A DNA stretch of 10,033 bases, taken from contig JAISVE010000084.1 of assembly GCA_031271725.1 (NCBI GenBank), positions 1 through 10,033 of the forward strand. Reading direction: 5' to 3'. The DNA is from Bacteroidales bacterium (GTDB taxonomy: Bacteria > Bacteroidota > Bacteroidia > Bacteroidales > P3). Numbering within the stretch: the stretch's first letter is position 1; the number at the start of each line of letters is the position of its first letter. Below are positions 1 to 7,700 of this stretch, piece after piece. The position numbers were made by a program, and so were the translations under genes. The notes beneath the pieces were generated by a model. It saw only the letters and a program-made list of their open reading frames with translations, was not told the origin of the DNA and ran no database searches.

Positions 1-1
1 G

Positions 2-64
2 GGCGATGGGAGCGTACTAAAGTACGTGACCGAGCCACAAGAGAAGCACAACGCAGAGATTTGA
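2..64 (+). other. Possible 3' end of a coding region or a dispersed repeat at the window edge
   Basis: From base 2 a frame is open from the window edge and ends at TGA 62-64; the visible residues end ...YVTEPQEKHNAEI. If one base is skipped near 59, reading continues in another frame as FEEFRSSTAFSV... to a TGA at about 120. Two adjoining readable stretches in different frames could mean a frameshifted gene end, or chance. The segment also contains the dyad CGTACTAAAGTACG (14-27). The product is unknown, and the segment is antisense to the end of the small ORF on the - strand. Confidence 0.2.
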
Positions 65-241
65 AGAGTTTAGAAGTTCGACTGCTTTCTCTGTTTGTGA
101 TATAACGTTCCCATGATGCAACTCATAATCGGCACACTGCCCGCAATGCGGCGTTAAGGGTTTCTTTTTCTTAAACCCAAAAGCGACAAACATCAACAGA
201 AGTGTAAATACACTAAAAAGTAAGATTACCAAAAATAGCAT
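17..241 (-). CDS. Possible small single-pass membrane protein (unrecognised)
   Basis: A 74-codon frame starting at ATG (241) and ending at TAG (17-19); an upstream TTG at 259 would add six residues. The N-terminal ~24 residues are strongly hydrophobic (LFLVILLF...LLLMFVAFGF) and are followed by KKKK, which is a plausible single membrane helix with a positive cytoplasmic flank. A CGQC pair and several histidines follow. The last third (ELLNSSNLCVVLLLWLGHVL) is antisense to the edge fragment at 2-64, and its stop lies inside a palindrome, which weakens the case. A TAAATTTG element lies 7 bases before the ATG. It is divergent from mutS2. I recognise no family. It may be real only in its N-terminal part, or spurious. 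Confidence 0.3.
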   Translation of the reverse strand: MLFLVILLFSVFTLLLMFVAFGFKKKKPLTPHCGQCADYELHHGNVISQTEKAVELLNSSNLCVVLLLWLGHVL

Positions 242-247
242 AGGAAG

Positions 248-255
248 CAAATTTA
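248..255 (-). promoter_or_regulatory. Candidate Bacteroidota -7 element (TAAATTTG)
   Basis: The - strand reads TAAATTTG, matching the TAnnTTTG -7 consensus of Bacteroidota promoters. It is immediately upstream of the ATG at 241, so a transcript from it would have almost no leader. No TTG is visible at the expected -33 spacing. Such an 8-mer can occur by chance in AT-rich DNA. Confidence 0.22.
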
Positions 256-292
256 ACAAAAAAGTCGTAAATTCGCGAAATTCTTTTGAGGA

Positions 293-2326
293 GTGGTTTA
301 TAGCGAATTATTTGAGGATAAAATTGGTTTTTCTACCCTGCGACAACAACTGTTTTCTTATTGTTTAAGCAATATGGGACGTGAACATGTAGAAAAAATC
401 CGCTTTTATTCCGACTACAAAACTCTGCAACCACTACTCCAACAAACTTACGAATTTAGAAATATACTGCTTTCGGAGCCACAATTTCCGCAACAGGATT
501 ATATTGATTGCCGTCATGAACTCGAACGCATTTCAGTCAAAGGCAGTGTGATTTCTTTGGACGGTTTAAAAGATTTGCGCACTCTGTACCGCACGCTTAA
601 CGATATTGTACGCTACGTTGAAAACCTGTCAAACGAAAAATATCCCCAAATTATAAAACTTGCAAAGGAGATAGAAATAATAAAGGAAATTCCGCAACGT
701 ATATTTTCAATACTTGATGATGCGGGTGAAATCCGCGACCGTGCTTCGGAAAAACTTTACAGCATTCGCCGCGAAATCCGTTCAAAGCAATCCGCCTCAC
801 AAAAACATATCCGCAAATATCTTACAGACGCCAAAAAAGCCGGTTATGCGGAGGATGAAGCAGAGGCAACAGTGCGCAACGGTCGCCTTGTGCTGCCTGT
901 AATCGCATCTCACAAACGCAGTATCGGCGGCTTTATTCACGACTCTTCCGCAACAGGACAAACCGTTTTTATAGAGCCGCAAGAAGTATTTGCGCTCAAC
1001 AACGAAATTGCAGCATTGCAAAGCGATGAACAACTTGAAATCATTGCAATCCTGCGCGAATTTTCCAACTTCCTTAATCCCCATATTCCCTCTATATTGA
1101 AAGGCATACGCTTTATAGGTATTGTGGATTTTATTATGGCTAAAGCACGCTTGGCAGTGCAATTAAGGGCAGGGCTGCCTGTTGTGCAAGACAAGCCGCA
1201 TTTTGAATGGCGGGAAGCAAGACATCCGTTGCTTGAAATGAAAGACACCGCAGTTGTTCCTCTAAATTTTTCCCTGTTGCCAACCGAGCATATAGTAATT
1301 GTATCGGGACCCAATGCAGGTGGAAAATCCGTAATGTTAAAAACTGTCGGGTTATTGCAATACATGCTGCAATGTGCTCTGCTGCCGAGCATACGAGAAG
1401 ATTCGGAGATGGGAATTTTTAAGGAAATTTTTATCGACATCGGCGACCAGCAATCACTCGAAAACGATCTAAGCACCTACAGTTCGCATCTGCGCAATAT
1501 GAAGTCCATGCTTGAAAAGTGCAATGCGCAGACATTATTTTTAATTGACGAACTCGGTGGCGGCACCGAACCGCAGGCAGGCGGAGCTATAGCCGAAGCA
1601 CTTGTGGAATCACTTTGCAAAAGCAATTCACACGGAATTATTACAACACACTATGCTAATCTTAAACTGTTGGCAAAACATCTGCCGGCTGTTGTGAACG
1701 GCGCAATGCTCTTCGATAAGACACAATTAAAACCAACTTATATTTTTCAAAAAGGATTGCCGGGAAGTTCGTTTGCTTTTGAGATTGCCACGGCTATGGG
1801 ATTGCCCGCAGAGATGCTACGTTCGGCGAAGAAAAAAACAGGACGTTCCCAACTAAATTTTGAAGAAGAATTACAGCAAATTGAAGTTGAAAAAGAGAAT
1901 GTAAGAAAAGAACTACAGGGCTTGCAAATAACCGACAAACTGCTTGAAGAAACTCTCGCAAAATATAATGCTTTGTATGATGAATTATTTTCACAAAAAA
2001 AGAAAATTTTGCGCGATGCAAAAGACGAGGCGAGAGAAATTATTGCAAATGCAAATTCGCAAATTGAACGTACCGTTCGCGAAATAAAAGAGGAGCAGGC
2101 GGAAAAGGAAAAAGTAAAACAAGCACGCAAAACATTATCTTTGTACAGTGACAAATTGCTTGTGGAAGACGAAAAAATGCTCGCAGTTAAAGACAGCAAA
2201 ACAGGAAAAAATAAAAATATAAAATCACCGACACCTACGGCACACACCGAGCAATTAGATACTCTTGAAGGTATAATGAAAGGGCTCGCAAAAGCCGGAT
2301 ATAAGGTCGGGAAACTAAGAAATTAA
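293..2326 (+). CDS. mutS2: MutS2 family ATPase lacking the C-terminal Smr domain
   Basis: 677 residues. MutS2 proteins are MutS-like ATPases that bind branched or recombining DNA, and some act on collided ribosomes; they do not do classical mismatch repair. The order seen is an N-terminal lever/clamp region (about 1-300), then the ABC-type ATPase: Walker A GPNAGGKS at 339-346, DIGDQQSLENDLSTYSSHL at 382-400, Walker B LFLIDELGGGTEP ending at 427 with D419/E420, and the TTHYANLK switch with H453. A charged coiled coil follows (about 520-630). All ATPase motifs are intact. Full-length family members usually run to about 780-830 residues and end in an Smr nuclease domain; here the protein stops after a short K/T-rich tail ending KVGKLRN and no Smr sequence follows. 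The GTG start is chosen because MVYSELFEDKIGF matches the usual family N-terminus and GAGGA stands just before it. It is the first gene of a run with upp six bases downstream. Confidence 0.93.
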   Translation: MVYSELFEDKIGFSTLRQQLFSYCLSNMGREHVEKIRFYSDYKTLQPLLQQTYEFRNILLSEPQFPQQDYIDCRHELERISVKGSVISLDGLKDLRTLYRTLNDIVRYVENLSNEKYPQIIKLAKEIEIIKEIPQRIFSILDDAGEIRDRASEKLYSIRREIRSKQSASQKHIRKYLTDAKKAGYAEDEAEATVRNGRLVLPVIASHKRSIGGFIHDSSATGQTVFIEPQEVFALNNEIAALQSDEQLEIIAILREFSNFLNPHIPSILKGIRFIGIVDFIMAKARLAVQLRAGLPVVQDKPHFEWREARHPLLEMKDTAVVPLNFSLLPTEHIVIVSGPNAGGKSVMLKTVGLLQYMLQCALLPSIREDSEMGIFKEIFIDIGDQQSLENDLSTYSSHLRNMKSMLEKCNAQTLFLIDELGGGTEPQAGGAIAEALVESLCKSNSHGIITTHYANLKLLAKHLPAVVNGAMLFDKTQLKPTYIFQKGLPGSSFAFEIATAMGLPAEMLRSAKKKTGRSQLNFEEELQQIEVEKENVRKELQGLQITDKLLEETLAKYNALYDELFSQKKKILRDAKDEAREIIANANSQIERTVREIKEEQAEKEKVKQARKTLSLYSDKLLVEDEKMLAVKDSKTGKNKNIKSPTPTAHTEQLDTLEGIMKGLAKAGYKVGKLRN

Positions 2327-2332
2327 AAAAAT

Positions 2333-2992
2333 ATGAAAATTTACAATCTTGGAGAAGCGAACAACTTGTTCAACGTTTTTGTGTCGGAAATCCGCGACAA
2401 AACAATCCAAAAAGACTCTATGCGCTTCCGCCACAACCTGCAACGCATGGGCGAAATCTTTGCATACGAAATAAGCAAACACTTTCAATACGAGAAAGTG
2501 CAAATCGAAACCCCACTCGGCATAAAAGAAATGTCTCTGCCAACAGAACAACCCGTAGTGTGCAGCGTACTGCGCGCAGGCGTGCTTCTACATGAAGGGC
2601 TTCTATCCTACTACGACAAAGCCGAGAGTGCGTTTATTTCTGCCTACCGCAAACACGATGCCGCAGGAAGATTTCACATCGAACTCGGTTATATAGCATG
2701 TCCGAACTTAGAAGGCAAAACACTTTTGTTATGCGACCCGATGCTCGCCACAGGCGCATCTCTCGAAGTATGTTACCGCAGTTTGATAAAACACGGCAAG
2801 CCGCGCCACACACACTTTGTATCCGCAATCGCATCTGTGCAGGGTGTAGAATACCTGCAAAAGAAACTTAAAGGTGAGAACTTTTCGCTCTGGGTCGGCG
2901 GCATTGATGACGAACTTTCAATAGAATCCTACATTGTGCCCGGTTTGGGCGATGCCGGCGACCTTGCATACGGACATAAATTACAAGAATAG
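2333..2992 (+). CDS. upp: Uracil phosphoribosyltransferase
   Basis: 219 residues, the usual length. This cytosolic enzyme makes UMP from uracil and PRPP (pyrimidine salvage). Visible motifs are the PRPP loop CDPMLATGAS at 134-143 (many homologues have GGS; GAS is still compatible with PRPP-loop patterns), the LRAG segment at 80-83, and the C-terminal uracil-binding stretch YIVPGLGDAGDLAYG at 200-214. The N-terminus MKIYNLGEANN, with RDKTIQKDSMRFR following, fits Bacteroidota UPRTases. It starts 6 bases after the mutS2 stop and ends 19 bases before the queA ATG, so it is probably co-transcribed with both. The leader is A-rich (TTAAAAAAATATG), with no Shine-Dalgarno, as is common in this phylum. 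Confidence 0.95.
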   Translation: MKIYNLGEANNLFNVFVSEIRDKTIQKDSMRFRHNLQRMGEIFAYEISKHFQYEKVQIETPLGIKEMSLPTEQPVVCSVLRAGVLLHEGLLSYYDKAESAFISAYRKHDAAGRFHIELGYIACPNLEGKTLLLCDPMLATGASLEVCYRSLIKHGKPRHTHFVSAIASVQGVEYLQKKLKGENFSLWVGGIDDELSIESYIVPGLGDAGDLAYGHKLQE

Positions 2993-3011
2993 GGCGTCCC
3001 GCAAACCAACA

Positions 3012-4181
3012 ATGTTGAACATAGCAATCAGCGACTTTAACTATCCGCTTCCCGATGAAAAGGTAGCACTGCATCCCTGCGCAGAACGCAGCAATTCCAA
3101 ATTGTTAGTTTGGAATAAGGGTATTATTTCCGAAAATATTTTTTCCAATATCAGCGATTACTTGCCCCAAAATGCACTGCTTGTTTTTAATGACACCCGC
3201 GTTGTGCCTGCACGTTTAGTGTTCCATAATGCCACAGGCGCACGTATAGAAATATTCTGCCTTGAGCCGCACAGCCCGAAAGAAATTACCACTGCATACT
3301 CAGAAAAAAGAGAAGTAACTTTTGTTTGTTTAATAGGCAACAAAAAAAAGTGGAAAAACGGTGCACTAAAAATACTGTTGCCGAACGACACGCTACTAAC
3401 CGCCGAACTTGTTGGTGAATATAGCAATGACAGTTTCCTTGTAAAATTTTCATGGAATAACAATAAACTCACTTTTTCGGAAGTATTGGAACTTGCAGGC
3501 AAAATCCCTCTCCCACCTTACATTAACAGAGAAACCGAACAAGAAGACAAGCAGCGGTATCAAACTATCTACGCCCGTTATAACGGCTCTGTAGCTGCTC
3601 CAACAGCGGGGTTGCATTTTACGCAGGAAATGCTGCAAAAACTACCGCAGGAAAAAGCATATCTGACATTACACGTTGGCGCAGGAACTTTCAAACCTGT
3701 AAAAACAGATAATATCAGCGAACATTTAATGCACGCCGAATCATTAAGTATTTCTAAAGAATTTTTACAACAAATAAAACAGGCACTCGAACAAAACCGC
3801 CCTATTATACCTGTTGGCACTACATCTATGCGAACTTTGGAAAGTTTATATTATTTGGCTGTCTGCAATACAAATGAAATTACTCAATGGATGCCCTATA
3901 CAACAAAAAGCAATTTGAAGCCATTCGAAGCAATAGATAACTTACTTAAAGATTTGAGAAATTTAGAAGCTCTCTCAGCAAGCACTTCCTTAATGATTGC
4001 CCCTTCATATAAATTTCATTTTGCAAGCGGAATTATTACAAACTTTCATCAACCCAAAAGCACTCTGCTGCTTCTTATTGCAGCAATGCTCGGCAATGAT
4101 TGGAAAAGAGTTTACAATTACGCCCTGCAAAACAACTTCCGTTTTCTCTCTTACGGCGACAGCAATTTATACTTAATGTAA
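3012..4181 (+). CDS. queA: S-adenosylmethionine:tRNA ribosyltransferase-isomerase
   Basis: 389 residues. QueA moves and isomerises the ribosyl group of S-adenosylmethionine onto 7-aminomethyl-7-deazaguanine in tRNA, giving epoxyqueuosine at wobble position 34 of GUN-anticodon tRNAs. Visible motifs are NDTRVVPARL at 60-69, RYQTIYARYNGSVAAPTAGLH at 182-202 (family signature), HVGAGTFKPV at 221-230, HLMHAE at 238-243 (canonical proteins have HxMHSE), GTTSMRTLES at 269-278, and the C-terminal FRFLSYGDSNL. The protein is longer than classical QueA (about 350), with extra sequence around 85-120 and 285-325; I associate this longer form with Bacteroidota. The ATG at 3012 is preferred because homology begins with ISDFNYPLPDE; the frame stays open upstream to 2934 but that part overlaps upp and does not resemble the family. 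It is the last gene of the run, followed by a hairpin. Whether it is the only QueA of the organism cannot be seen. Confidence 0.92.
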   Translation: MLNIAISDFNYPLPDEKVALHPCAERSNSKLLVWNKGIISENIFSNISDYLPQNALLVFNDTRVVPARLVFHNATGARIEIFCLEPHSPKEITTAYSEKREVTFVCLIGNKKKWKNGALKILLPNDTLLTAELVGEYSNDSFLVKFSWNNNKLTFSEVLELAGKIPLPPYINRETEQEDKQRYQTIYARYNGSVAAPTAGLHFTQEMLQKLPQEKAYLTLHVGAGTFKPVKTDNISEHLMHAESLSISKEFLQQIKQALEQNRPIIPVGTTSMRTLESLYYLAVCNTNEITQWMPYTTKSNLKPFEAIDNLLKDLRNLEALSASTSLMIAPSYKFHFASGIITNFHQPKSTLLLLIAAMLGNDWKRVYNYALQNNFRFLSYGDSNLYLM

Positions 4182-4189
4182 ATCCATTA

Positions 4190-4228
4190 AAAAATCCCCG
4201 CTGTTTTTTTTCACAAGCGAGGATTTTT
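4190..4228. terminator. Bidirectional terminator between converging genes
   Basis: AAAAATCCCCGCT (4190-4202) pairs with AGCGAGGATTTTT (4216-4228) in 12 of 13 positions (one C/A mismatch) around a 13-base loop. The T run at the 3' side serves queA, and the A run at the 5' side gives a T run on the other strand for the exported-protein gene that ends at 4275. It lies 9 bases after the queA stop. Confidence 0.8.
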
Positions 4229-4274
4229 ATTCTAAAGATTGCAGGTCAAACCCACAATAACGAGTCGACAAAAG

Positions 4275-7200
4275 TTATTTCACGATAACGCGCTGCGTAG
4301 AAACCTTGCCGTTGGCATCAACTGCACGCAGTAAATACATACCGCTGCCAAGCGAATTAACAGCTGCTGTTTCATTAACATTCAATTCACGCAGCTTAAC
4401 GCCCGCAGCGTTAAATATTGTTACAACAGAAGGCAGGGCAACCTTTACATTAAATGCACTCACAGCAGGATTAGGATAAACTCTCAAACCCGCAGCAACA
4501 ACATTATCCGAAACCGCAACCGGAGGACCTGCATCAACAAGACCTTTAACATTTATTGTTTTAACAACAGCACCACTTCTAAGAGTGATAACAGCATTTG
4601 CATTATGCTTCGAACCTTTATATGTTACCGTAAGCACCGAGCCTTCACCCATTACCTGTTCAAGATAATGCGTATCTGCCGAAATCTCGAAATGCTCAAC
4701 GTCATCGCCGCTAAGAGTTGCTATTACATGGTGCGAAAGAAGTTCACCTGTAATCAATATTTTCGCACTTTCAGGAATATCCTGTGAAGCAGAAGTTATT
4801 GTAAGTAATTCATCACAATCAACATAGATGGAAGGCTCTGCCAAAGTAGTAACAGATATTTCGTTAGATGCCGCAGAGCTAACTCCGTTGCCTGTTGCCT
4901 TTACTGTGTAGAGGTATTCGGTTTTAGCCCTCAGGTCTGTAACTTCATAAGAAGTTACATTGCCTGCGTTTTCTTCTAAAATATTTTTGTCAACAGTAAT
5001 TAAAATGTTATCTACAAAAATTCTATTATCTTCTGCTGCGGAAATAATAATTTTTGATGATGCCGTGGCAGCGGGAAAAATTACTGTTTTAGTCTCAAAA
5101 CTTCCTGTTTGATATGGACCCGCAGCAACATCAATTGTTTGCGCTACCCCGTTATCAACTTTTACTGTTATCTTCCTGCTGCTGTTTTCCCAACCTTTAA
5201 CATCCAAAGAAACTTTTATTTTTCCGCTTGACAAATCCATTGCTTTTGTTGTTATAGTGCCCGAATTGCCGCCCGAAGCCAATTTTATCGCACCGCCTGC
5301 AGAAGCCACAAAACCGCTTGTAGTAAAATTAGCATTGCCACTCCACGCAGCATTTGAGCCATTTGAAGTTGTATTATCGCCTGTTGTAACAGAAGCAAAA
5401 TCTTCACTCAAAACCTCAGCCCCGTAATAAACTCTCAACTCATATTCCTCTGCTCCGCTAACAGCATCCCAATTTGCAATAAAACTCGTTGCTGTTGTAT
5501 CACTCGCGGCAGTAGCAACGGGGGCAGGCATTGCACCCGTGCCGCTTAAAGCAATAATTTCTTCAAGTGCTCCGTAAGAAATGGTAAGAGTTGCATTGTG
5601 TATGCCAACTTCTGTGGGTTCGTAAGTTACTGTAAGGATACCACCTTCGGTTAAAGAAGCAAGCGATGCCTTAAAAAACTCTGCATTATCTCCTGTAATC
5701 TCAAGCGTTAGACCATCAACACAATCATAAGCCGTAACAGTTATGTCTGTGTTGCTTACCTCGCTATTGAGTTCTGTTTCGCCAAAGGCAACTTCATTTT
5801 CACTTACATAAAATGCGGACTCCCGGGTAGCTATCATATCCGAAAGGGAACGCGGCATTATGGTCAAATCATTATTGATGCGCCCCGCTATGCCGACAAT
5901 ATCATATCTGCCGCTCGGAATTGTATCATCAATATAGTCCGCAGTGTAAATACCTGCGTAAATCTTTACACTTGCACTACCTTCAAAAAAGTTATAGAGT
6001 TCGCCATCCTCAAAGGTTACACTATCTTCCAAGCTTAACCCGTTTATACGGATTAGACGGCTCTCGTATTTATCAATATTGTTGAAGTATTCTGTGCGGG
6101 TTAGAACTATTGTGTCAATTGTATTACCGGTAGAATTTGCAGCACCGATAGTATCTGTGGGAATAAACTGAAGGAGTCCGTCTGCTCTGCCTATCTTGCC
6201 GGTTATGCCTTTAATACCCTCACCGGCACTATAAGTATAGGGATCTAATTTCCAGTTAACATCTTTAATCAAAACACCTGCGCCGGCATCTTGCACCCAG
6301 TAGCGGGGTCCTTGTCCCATTGCACTTACAACAACTTCGCCAGTAAGATTGTAGAGCTGCTCGTCAGAATAATTGTATTTTGCAGCACTGTCGCGCAAAG
6401 CACGCAAATTTGCCACAGTTATCGGTTTTACAGGGTCATCGGGCTTTTCTGCCGCACGAACTTTAAGGCTGACTATAAACTTGCCCACCGTCAATCCATT
6501 GCCCTGCTTAAAAACAATAGTGTCCCTGTATTCGCCTGCTGCAACTGTACCGTTGGTTTGTAAATATAAAGCAATATAACCTCCATAATTTTCAATCTCG
6601 CTTTCTAAAAACCTGCCTTGTTCTGCATAACCTGCCTCCTGCGTATTAACAATAACTCCCTGCTTTTCCAAACCTTTAACAACAGAAACATTAATATTCC
6701 CTACAGTGTTGTTTGCATAAAATCCAAGATATTCTAAATTATCATTAGAGTAACCGGCACCATAACTTTCTTCGGCTTTATCGGAATGGCTTGTATAAGT
6801 GCGACCATTCATTTCGCTAACTCTCGGCAGATCCGGGTCTTCCCGATAAATATAAATACGGTAAATAATCGCTCTGTCTCCGTTTTTTGGAGTGGTGAAC
6901 GTGAGGGTCTTTGTTTCACTTTCAAATGTTTTTACTATCGGATATAGACTTGCATTTGTTATATCCGACTCAAGACCTTTTTTATACCAAGTAAACGAAT
7001 AATTATCTCCGTTTATACCTAAATCAAGTTCATCAGCATCCCAGCCTGCACCAACTACAACAATTCTTTTTGCTGCATAGTTTGTTCCCAAGGTCAAAAT
7101 CGTATTGCCCTTAGCACTGCCCGAGCCTAAGCCTAAACCACCTGCCTTACCTATTCTATCCCCCGTGCCTCCCGAAGCGGCTGTAATTGCTTCTTGAGGT

Positions 7201-7424
7201 GTTGTTCTATATTTAAGAGCGGATAAATTCACATCCTGTTCCCTTGGGTCGTTTACAAGCCCTACCATCTCTTCATCCCAAAAATCAATAGTAGCCACAC
7301 AGATATAGCCCTCCTGTGCAGGTGCATCCGCCACAGTCTGTCCTAATGCCCAAACCTGCAATGGCAACACTGCCACCATAAAAAATGCGGCGACAAACAC
7401 CGCACACTTAAAATTCTTTCTCAT
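4275..7424 (-). CDS. Large secreted multidomain protein with T9SS C-terminal sorting domain
   Basis: 1049 residues; substrate and role unknown. Visible in order: a signal peptide (MRKNFK, hydrophobic VFVAAFFMVAVLPL, likely cleavage near ALG 26-28); an unrecognised region (about 30-330) rich in beta-like sequence; an OB-fold/DUF5689-like domain (about 336-530, with LTGEVVVSAMGQGPRYWVQDA and PSGRYDIVGIAGR); an Ig-like choice-of-anchor-D type domain (about 538-630, ending ALSGTG); a fibronectin III domain split by a ~150-residue jelly-roll-like insert (633-667 and 822-862); another anchor-like domain (866-962); and a type A sorting domain (979-1049) beginning LRVYPNPA and ending RVIVK. In known T9SS substrates this last domain directs outer-membrane export and surface attachment and is removed. 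The ATG at 7424 is chosen over one at 7451 because it places the signal peptide at the N-terminus. The OB-like and sorting domains are paralogous to the protein at 9362-10033. No catalytic motif was recognised; a binding or adhesion role is only inferred. Confidence 0.88.
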   Translation of the reverse strand: MRKNFKCAVFVAAFFMVAVLPLQVWALGQTVADAPAQEGYICVATIDFWDEEMVGLVNDPREQDVNLSALKYRTTPQEAITAASGGTGDRIGKAGGLGLGSGSAKGNTILTLGTNYAAKRIVVVGAGWDADELDLGINGDNYSFTWYKKGLESDITNASLYPIVKTFESETKTLTFTTPKNGDRAIIYRIYIYREDPDLPRVSEMNGRTYTSHSDKAEESYGAGYSNDNLEYLGFYANNTVGNINVSVVKGLEKQGVIVNTQEAGYAEQGRFLESEIENYGGYIALYLQTNGTVAAGEYRDTIVFKQGNGLTVGKFIVSLKVRAAEKPDDPVKPITVANLRALRDSAAKYNYSDEQLYNLTGEVVVSAMGQGPRYWVQDAGAGVLIKDVNWKLDPYTYSAGEGIKGITGKIGRADGLLQFIPTDTIGAANSTGNTIDTIVLTRTEYFNNIDKYESRLIRINGLSLEDSVTFEDGELYNFFEGSASVKIYAGIYTADYIDDTIPSGRYDIVGIAGRINNDLTIMPRSLSDMIATRESAFYVSENEVAFGETELNSEVSNTDITVTAYDCVDGLTLEITGDNAEFFKASLASLTEGGILTVTYEPTEVGIHNATLTISYGALEEIIALSGTGAMPAPVATAASDTTATSFIANWDAVSGAEEYELRVYYGAEVLSEDFASVTTGDNTTSNGSNAAWSGNANFTTSGFVASAGGAIKLASGGNSGTITTKAMDLSSGKIKVSLDVKGWENSSRKITVKVDNGVAQTIDVAAGPYQTGSFETKTVIFPAATASSKIIISAAEDNRIFVDNILITVDKNILEENAGNVTSYEVTDLRAKTEYLYTVKATGNGVSSAASNEISVTTLAEPSIYVDCDELLTITSASQDIPESAKILITGELLSHHVIATLSGDDVEHFEISADTHYLEQVMGEGSVLTVTYKGSKHNANAVITLRSGAVVKTINVKGLVDAGPPVAVSDNVVAAGLRVYPNPAVSAFNVKVALPSVVTIFNAAGVKLRELNVNETAAVNSLGSGMYLLRAVDANGKVSTQRVIVK

Positions 7425-7440
7425 AATTTTATTTAGAATT

Positions 7441-7450
7441 TGTATATACA
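7441..7450. promoter_or_regulatory. Palindrome TGTATATACA upstream of the T9SS protein
   Basis: A perfect 10-bp palindrome 16 bases before the ATG at 7424. A similar dyad, TGTATATAATACA (TGTAT, 3-base spacer, ATACA), occurs at 7561-7573, 110 bases further upstream. They could be operator half-sites for a dimeric regulator or simply AT-rich promoter DNA; nothing else decides. Confidence 0.25.
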
Positions 7451-7612
7451 TCCTGAATTTTTATATATAAGCCGAAGCCCTTTTACATATTCCCGAAACT
7501 TTCACGTATAACCTTTACGAAACCATAACAAAAAAGGTAACAGAAATCTTGCTATCCGCTTGTATATAATACATTATTTTTATTCCTTAATATTTGTTTC
7601 ATAAAACTGTTG

Positions 7613-7620
7613 CAAATGTA
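7613..7620 (-). promoter_or_regulatory. Candidate Bacteroidota -7 element (TACATTTG)
   Basis: The - strand reads TACATTTG, matching the TAnnTTTG consensus and oriented toward the T9SS protein gene. It is about 190 bases from that ATG, implying a long leader, and I find no TTG at the expected -33 spacing. Weak evidence. Confidence 0.25.
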
Positions 7621-7700
7621 GCCATTTTTTGCTTATTTTATTATAATCTTATTAACGCTTTTAGTTGAAATCATTTTCTAAACGAGGTATAGATGAAAGG

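Noticed and set aside
937..1476. Long antisense open frame (179 codons) within mutS2
   Set aside because: It is a shadow frame opposite well-conserved MutS2 ATPase sequence; its composition is not protein-like and it has no leader. The other frames inside mutS2, upp, queA and the T9SS and AlbA_2 genes were rejected for the same reason.
2934..3011. N-terminal extension of queA overlapping upp
   Set aside because: The 26 extra residues do not resemble QueA; they read the end of upp in another frame, and the family N-terminus begins at the ATG at 3012.
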